A stretch of DNA of 17,685 nt from an uncultured Thalassolituus sp. (GTDB lineage Bacteria; Pseudomonadota; Gammaproteobacteria; Pseudomonadales; Oceanobacteraceae), in assembly GCA_913054055.1 (NCBI GenBank), contig CAJXIT010000023.1:1-17685 (forward strand), read 5' to 3'. The number at the start of each line of letters is the position of its first letter. The first letter of the stretch is position 1. The notes below the pieces were generated by a model that was given only the letters and a program-made list of their open reading frames with translations, did no database searches and was not told the DNA's origin. Below are positions 14,172-17,685 of the stretch, piece after piece. The position numbers and the translations under genes were made by a program.

Positions 14172-16127
14172 TTATTTCGCCGTCAATTGCTTATGGCCTT
14201 CGATCAAAACATCCACTACTGCTGGATCGGCCAAAGTCGAGGTATCCCCAAGCGTATCAAACTCTTCTGCGGCAATTTTACGCAAAATACGACGCATGAT
14301 CTTGCCGCTACGAGTCTTGGGCAGGCCCACTGTTAACTGCACCAAATCGGGGGCAGCTATGGCTCCAATGTCATTCCTCACCCACTTAATCAACTCAGCA
14401 CGCAATGCATCCGACGCTTCAACCCCCACATTTAAGATCACATATACGTATATACCTTGCCCCTTAATATCATGAGGGAAACCCACAACAGCCGCCTCAG
14501 CCACTTTATCGTGAGCCACCAGCGAGCTTTCAATTTCAGCGGTGCCCATACGGTGACCTGAAACATTCAAAACATCATCTACACGACCTGTTATCCAGTA
14601 GTAGCCGTCTTCATCACGTCGCACACCGTCACCCGAAAAGTACTTACCAGGAAAGGTTTTAAAGTACGTCTCTATAAACCTTTGGTGATCGCCATAAACG
14701 CTGCGCATTTGCCCCGGCCAGCTGTCTGTCATCACCAGCGCCCCTTCAACTGGGCCCTCTAAAATGTTGCCCTCATTATCCACAATGGCAGGACTCACAC
14801 CCGGCATTGGACGAGTAGCAGAGCCAGGCTTTAGATCTGTGGCCCCAGGTAATGGGCTGATCAATATGCCTCCGGTTTCGGTTTGCCACCAAGTATCCAC
14901 AATTGGGCAACGGCTTTCGCCCACCACTTTGAAATACCACTCCCAGGCTTCGGGATTGATGGGCTCACCCACGCTTCCTAATAACCTTAGGCTTGAACGC
15001 TTCGTGCCTTCGATGGCCTTATCCCCGTGGGCCATCAGAGCCCGTATTGCTGTTGGAGCCGTATAAAGTGTATTGATTTGGTGTTTATCAACCACTTGCG
15101 CCATGCGGTTTACAGCGGGGTAGTTAGGCACTCCTTCGAACAATACTGTGGTGCCGCCGTTGGCCAAGGGGCCATAAATCATATAGCTGTGGCCGGTAAT
15201 CCAACCCACATCAGCCGTACACCAGTAAATATCCCCTTGTTTATAATCAAATACATACTGATGGGTAAACGCCGCATACACCAAATAACCACCTGTGCTA
15301 TGCAGCACGCCTTTTGGCTTGCCCGTGGAGCCAGAGGTGTACAAAATAAATAACGGGTCCTCTGCATTCATGGGTTCGCAAGGACACACATCATCCACTT
15401 GCTTCAGTGCCTGACCGTAATCCACGTCACGCCCTTCAACCCAGCCAACATTGTTTCCTGTTCGCTTGATCATTAATACTTTCTCAACACACTCTGTGCC
15501 AGAGCGAGTTAAGGCATCATCTACACTGGCTTTCAACGGCACCAGTTTACCTGCACGAACCCCTTCGTCTGCGGTGATGATCCATTTACTGTTACACCCT
15601 TCAACTCTACCTGCTAATGCATCTGGGCTAAAGCCACCAAATACCACCGAATGAATGGCCCCAATACGGGCACAAGCCAACATGGCCAATGACGCTTCCA
15701 CAACCATTGGCATGTAAAGCGTTACCACATCCCCTTTTTGCACGCCCATATCTTTTAAAACATTGGCAAAGCGGCTAACGGCTAAATGCAACTCCTGGTA
15801 GGTAAGGGTTTTATCATCGGCGGGGTCATCCCCTTCCCAAATAATGGCTTTTTCATTGGCACGGGTTGCTAGATGTCGGTCCACACAATTGTGGCAAACA
15901 TTTAACACCCCGTCATAAAACCATTTAATGTGTAAATCGTCTTCTGCAAAGCTCACATCTTTAATTTTTGTATAAGGGGTAAACCAATCTAGTCGCTTAC
16001 CCTGTTCTGCCCAAAACGCCTCAGGGTCATCAATGGATGCTTGGTACATCTTTTGGTATGCAGCGTTATCTAAATACGCACTTTCAGCCCACTCAGGCGT
16101 GACAGGATGGATTTCTTGGTGAATCAT
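14172..16127 (-). CDS. acs: Acetyl-CoA synthetase (acetate-CoA ligase, AMP-forming)
   Basis: Activates acetate with ATP and CoA to acetyl-CoA, AMP and pyrophosphate, feeding the TCA and glyoxylate cycles; cytosolic. ANL-superfamily motifs: YTSGSTGKPKG at 263-273 (phosphate loop), DTWWQTETGG at 411-420 with Trp414, the residue that restricts the pocket to acetate, the hinge region SGDGVRRDEDGYYWITGR near 505, and PKTRSGKIMRR with Lys609, the same number as the regulatory acetylated lysine of enteric Acs. The 651 residues are the usual length. GAGGA stands four bases before the ATG. No actP or yjcH follows; the gene appears monocistronic, ending at a strong terminator. Divergent from the DUF2804 gene. 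Confidence 0.98.
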   Translation of the reverse strand: MIHQEIHPVTPEWAESAYLDNAAYQKMYQASIDDPEAFWAEQGKRLDWFTPYTKIKDVSFAEDDLHIKWFYDGVLNVCHNCVDRHLATRANEKAIIWEGDDPADDKTLTYQELHLAVSRFANVLKDMGVQKGDVVTLYMPMVVEASLAMLACARIGAIHSVVFGGFSPDALAGRVEGCNSKWIITADEGVRAGKLVPLKASVDDALTRSGTECVEKVLMIKRTGNNVGWVEGRDVDYGQALKQVDDVCPCEPMNAEDPLFILYTSGSTGKPKGVLHSTGGYLVYAAFTHQYVFDYKQGDIYWCTADVGWITGHSYMIYGPLANGGTTVLFEGVPNYPAVNRMAQVVDKHQINTLYTAPTAIRALMAHGDKAIEGTKRSSLRLLGSVGEPINPEAWEWYFKVVGESRCPIVDTWWQTETGGILISPLPGATDLKPGSATRPMPGVSPAIVDNEGNILEGPVEGALVMTDSWPGQMRSVYGDHQRFIETYFKTFPGKYFSGDGVRRDEDGYYWITGRVDDVLNVSGHRMGTAEIESSLVAHDKVAEAAVVGFPHDIKGQGIYVYVILNVGVEASDALRAELIKWVRNDIGAIAAPDLVQLTVGLPKTRSGKIMRRILRKIAAEEFDTLGDTSTLADPAVVDVLIEGHKQLTAK

Positions 16128-16140
16128 AGCGTCCTCAACT

Positions 16141-16157
16141 CTGGTTTGATCAACCAG
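16141..16157. repeat. Palindrome in the acs leader
   Basis: CTGGTT-TGATC-AACCAG, six-base perfect arms centred 22 bases before the acs ATG, with a self-complementary GATC in the middle. It could be an operator or a small leader hairpin just ahead of the ribosome site. It resembles but does not match FadR or PdhR sites, in which the half-sites are closer together. Confidence 0.4.
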
Positions 16158-16189
16158 GTTATTTTTATATTTATTTTAGAAGTGGCGTT

Positions 16190-16219
16190 ATTTAACCTCA
16201 TTGCAAGACCAGTATTCAA
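16190..16219 (-). promoter_or_regulatory. Candidate acs promoter
   Basis: On the minus strand TTGAAT (16214-16219) and TTAAAT (16190-16195) are separated by 18 bases. Both boxes match the sigma-70 consensus moderately. The transcript would start near 16183, giving a leader of about 55 bases that contains the palindrome at 16141-16157. Confidence 0.3.
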
Positions 16220-16290
16220 CACCTAATTCTCTATGACGCCTTTTGTGGTTCTATGTCATTGCTAACGGCTATTTTTAAAGCAATAAAGTG

Positions 16291-16334
16291 TCATGATTTG
16301 AACCATGAACTGACCTGTATGGCCCTAGAGGCCA
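16291..16334. repeat. Two inverted repeats between acs and the DUF2804 gene
   Basis: TCATG-N8-CATGA at 16291-16308 and TGGCC-CTAGA-GGCCA at 16320-16334 lie about midway between the divergent starts, 59 to 102 bases before the DUF2804 ATG. Their position suits regulator binding. The arms are short and chance cannot be excluded. Confidence 0.3.
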
Positions 16335-16392
16335 GAATACAAACTGGTAAACTCAATATACAAAATAATAATCATAAGAACACTGAACAATT

Positions 16393-17397
16393 ATGAATCA
16401 ACTTATTAATTCAAACGGCCAGGTTAACCTTGGCTTCTTTGAATCAAGCCCTGAACGCATTAACTTTGAAGACTTTGATTTACGCAATAATATGGATAAC
16501 CCCATTACTGGCTTGCGCAAAAAGATGGGCTTTAATCAATTTCAATTTATTGGTTTAACGGGCAACGACTTTATTCTTGGCGTTGCCATTGTGAGCTTAA
16601 AGTGGGTAAGTAATTGCTTTATTTACGTGTACCAACCCAGTACAAAAACCTTTAAAGAATATTCGTGGTTAAAACCATTAAGCATGGGGTTTAGCACCAG
16701 CAACCAACCCAATGGGGGCACCTGGTCATTTAAGAGTGGCAAGAACCAAGTCATCATCAAAGCTGAAAGCGGTAAACGTACATTAGATCTTAAAGTGGGA
16801 ACAGAGCTTTCTGCCAATGTGAATATTGATGAGACAAACCAATACAACCCACTGCCAGTATGTTGTCGTGCGGGTTATAACGGCTGGGTATTCACCCAAA
16901 AATCCACTGCTCTAGATTTTACTGGCGATGTAATTTGGCAAGGGAATAAAATAGATTCTAGCGAAATGTTAGCCAGTGTGGATTGGTCATGTGGCTACAT
17001 GCGCCGTGAAACGTTTTGGTTATGGAGCAGCTTAAGCTGCAAAACCGCCGACGGCACCAAGATTGGATTTAACCTAGCCGCTGGTGTGAACGAAACCAGT
17101 GACACTGAAAACGGCCTATGGATTAATAACGAATTGATCAAACTGGATCGCGCTCGATTCACCTTTGATCGTCGTGATCGCAATAGCAGCTGGCAAGTCA
17201 GTACAAGCGATGGATTGATTGATTTGCGTTTTGAGCCTGAAGGGGAACGCAAAGAAAAAATTAATGCAGGGTTTATTGCCAGTAATTTTACACAATTATT
17301 TGGTCGTTTTTATGGAACGATTAAAGACAAAATGGGTAAAGAACATAAAATTGAAGGTGCCACCGGTTTTTGTGAAGACCACTTTGCTAAGTGGTAA
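16393..17397 (+). CDS. DUF2804 family protein
   Basis: Member of the DUF2804 family, for which I know no established function. Recognisable conserved blocks: DWSCGYMRRETFW (197-209), NETSDTENGLW (233-243), FRFEPEGER-type segment near 280 (here DLRFEPEGER) and the terminal GFCEDHFAKW (325-334). The protein is 334 residues long, lacks signal peptide and membrane segments, and appears to be mostly beta-strand with many Trp and Phe, which would suit a lipocalin-like hydrophobic cavity; that fold is an inference. The ATG has only a weak AAGAAC upstream; a TATACAAAAT-like -10 is seen near 16360. Monocistronic, closed by the terminator at 17442-17479. Divergence from acs hints at lipid or acetate metabolism but proves nothing. 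Confidence 0.88.
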   Translation: MNQLINSNGQVNLGFFESSPERINFEDFDLRNNMDNPITGLRKKMGFNQFQFIGLTGNDFILGVAIVSLKWVSNCFIYVYQPSTKTFKEYSWLKPLSMGFSTSNQPNGGTWSFKSGKNQVIIKAESGKRTLDLKVGTELSANVNIDETNQYNPLPVCCRAGYNGWVFTQKSTALDFTGDVIWQGNKIDSSEMLASVDWSCGYMRRETFWLWSSLSCKTADGTKIGFNLAAGVNETSDTENGLWINNELIKLDRARFTFDRRDRNSSWQVSTSDGLIDLRFEPEGERKEKINAGFIASNFTQLFGRFYGTIKDKMGKEHKIEGATGFCEDHFAKW

Positions 17398-17441
17398 AAC
17401 TTAGAGTGCTCGCATTACCCTAGAAGACCACCTCCCTCCAA

Positions 17442-17479
17442 AAAAATGCCATATAGCAGTCAAGCTATATGGCATTTTT
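17442..17479. terminator. Bidirectional intrinsic terminator
   Basis: Perfect 16-base arms (AAAAATGCCATATAGC and its complement) around a six-base loop. The A and T runs at the outer ends give a U-tract whichever strand is transcribed. It serves the DUF2804 gene from the left and the VOC gene from the right. Confidence 0.95.
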
Positions 17480-17510
17480 ATTTGTGCTTTTGTTTATGGC
17501 TAGCTGTTAA

Positions 17511-17685
17511 TTAACTATCTGACCAAACCGCCCATTCATTCCCGCACGGGTCTAAAAAGTGAAAACGGCGTCCGCCTGGAAATGAAAATATTTGCTTATT
17601 AATTTCCGCCCCAGCAGCGGCCACTTTTTCTTGGGTTGCTTCTAATGCATTGCTGAAAAATACGATCAATGCCGAACCATCATGG
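17511..17685 (-). CDS. VOC/glyoxalase-like protein, C-terminal part (runs off the window)
   Basis: The last 57 codons of a vicinal-oxygen-chelate (glyoxalase/bleomycin-resistance) superfamily protein, ending with TAA at 17511-17513; the start lies beyond the right edge. The visible part has DGSALIVFFS, then a helix ALEATQEKVAAAGAEI and the typical closing strand pair FPGGRRFHFLDPCGNEW followed by AVWSDS. In VOC enzymes a Glu near this last strand (here in GNEW) is commonly a metal ligand. Substrate and exact subfamily cannot be told from this fragment. The gene converges on DUF2804 across the bidirectional terminator. Confidence 0.85.
   Translation of the reverse strand, partial: HDGSALIVFFSNALEATQEKVAAAGAEINKQIFSFPGGRRFHFLDPCGNEWAVWSDS

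Noticed and set aside
16141..16157. FadR operator upstream of acs
   Set aside because: FadR-like sites have CTGGT and ACCAG about three bases apart; here they are seven apart, so the match is only superficial.
1..17685. Mobile elements, prophage, CRISPR arrays, toxin-antitoxin or defence genes
   Set aside because: Both strands were read for transposases, integrases, direct repeats with spacers, and paired small genes; none was found. The window is housekeeping in content.

Overview
The window is a stretch of ordinary chromosomal core genome from a moderately AT-rich gammaproteobacterium. The block gntR - smc - zipA - ligA - lipoprotein matches the order I know from Pseudomonas and its relatives. 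A true Smc (not MukB) together with ZipA, MnmC and a YheU-family protein points to the Pseudomonas/Oceanospirillales side of the class, probably a marine heterotroph. The genus is an inference; no rRNA or other marker gene is present. No insertion sequence, phage gene, CRISPR array, tRNA or rRNA was seen, and no gene looks broken.

Layout. At the left, a secreted cyclophilin (11-628, +) converges on an AEC-family transporter (679-1560, -) across a hairpin. mnmC (1617-3608, +), for wobble-uridine modification of tRNA, diverges from the transporter. Three small minus-strand genes follow: an unrecognised 72-residue protein whose stop codon overlaps that of mnmC, a YheU-family protein, and an unrecognised 146-residue protein.

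The centre (4825-13234, -) is probably one transcription unit read right to left: a GntR/FCD regulator, smc (chromosome organisation), zipA (tethers FtsZ to the membrane), ligA (NAD-dependent DNA ligase), and a lipoprotein with a lytic-transglycosylase-like domain whose start overlaps the end of ligA. It therefore joins chromosome segregation, septum assembly, nick sealing and, probably, cell-wall cleavage. The 188 bp before the regulator are rich in palindromes.

On the right, an Hsp20 chaperone (13423-13860, -) has a candidate heat-shock promoter and a 5' hairpin. acs (14172-16127, -), acetyl-CoA synthetase, ends at a strong terminator. A DUF2804 protein (16393-17397, +) diverges from acs. 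A bidirectional terminator with 16-bp perfect arms separates it from the C-terminal part of a VOC/glyoxalase-like protein that runs off the right edge.

I did not find a convincing undescribed system. The observations most worth a second look are a sliding-clamp-binding-like pentapeptide at the extreme N-terminus of LigA, the transglycosylase-like lipoprotein coupled to ligA, the FCD regulator that lacks most of its metal ligands, and the palindromes and a possible leader ORF around hsp20.
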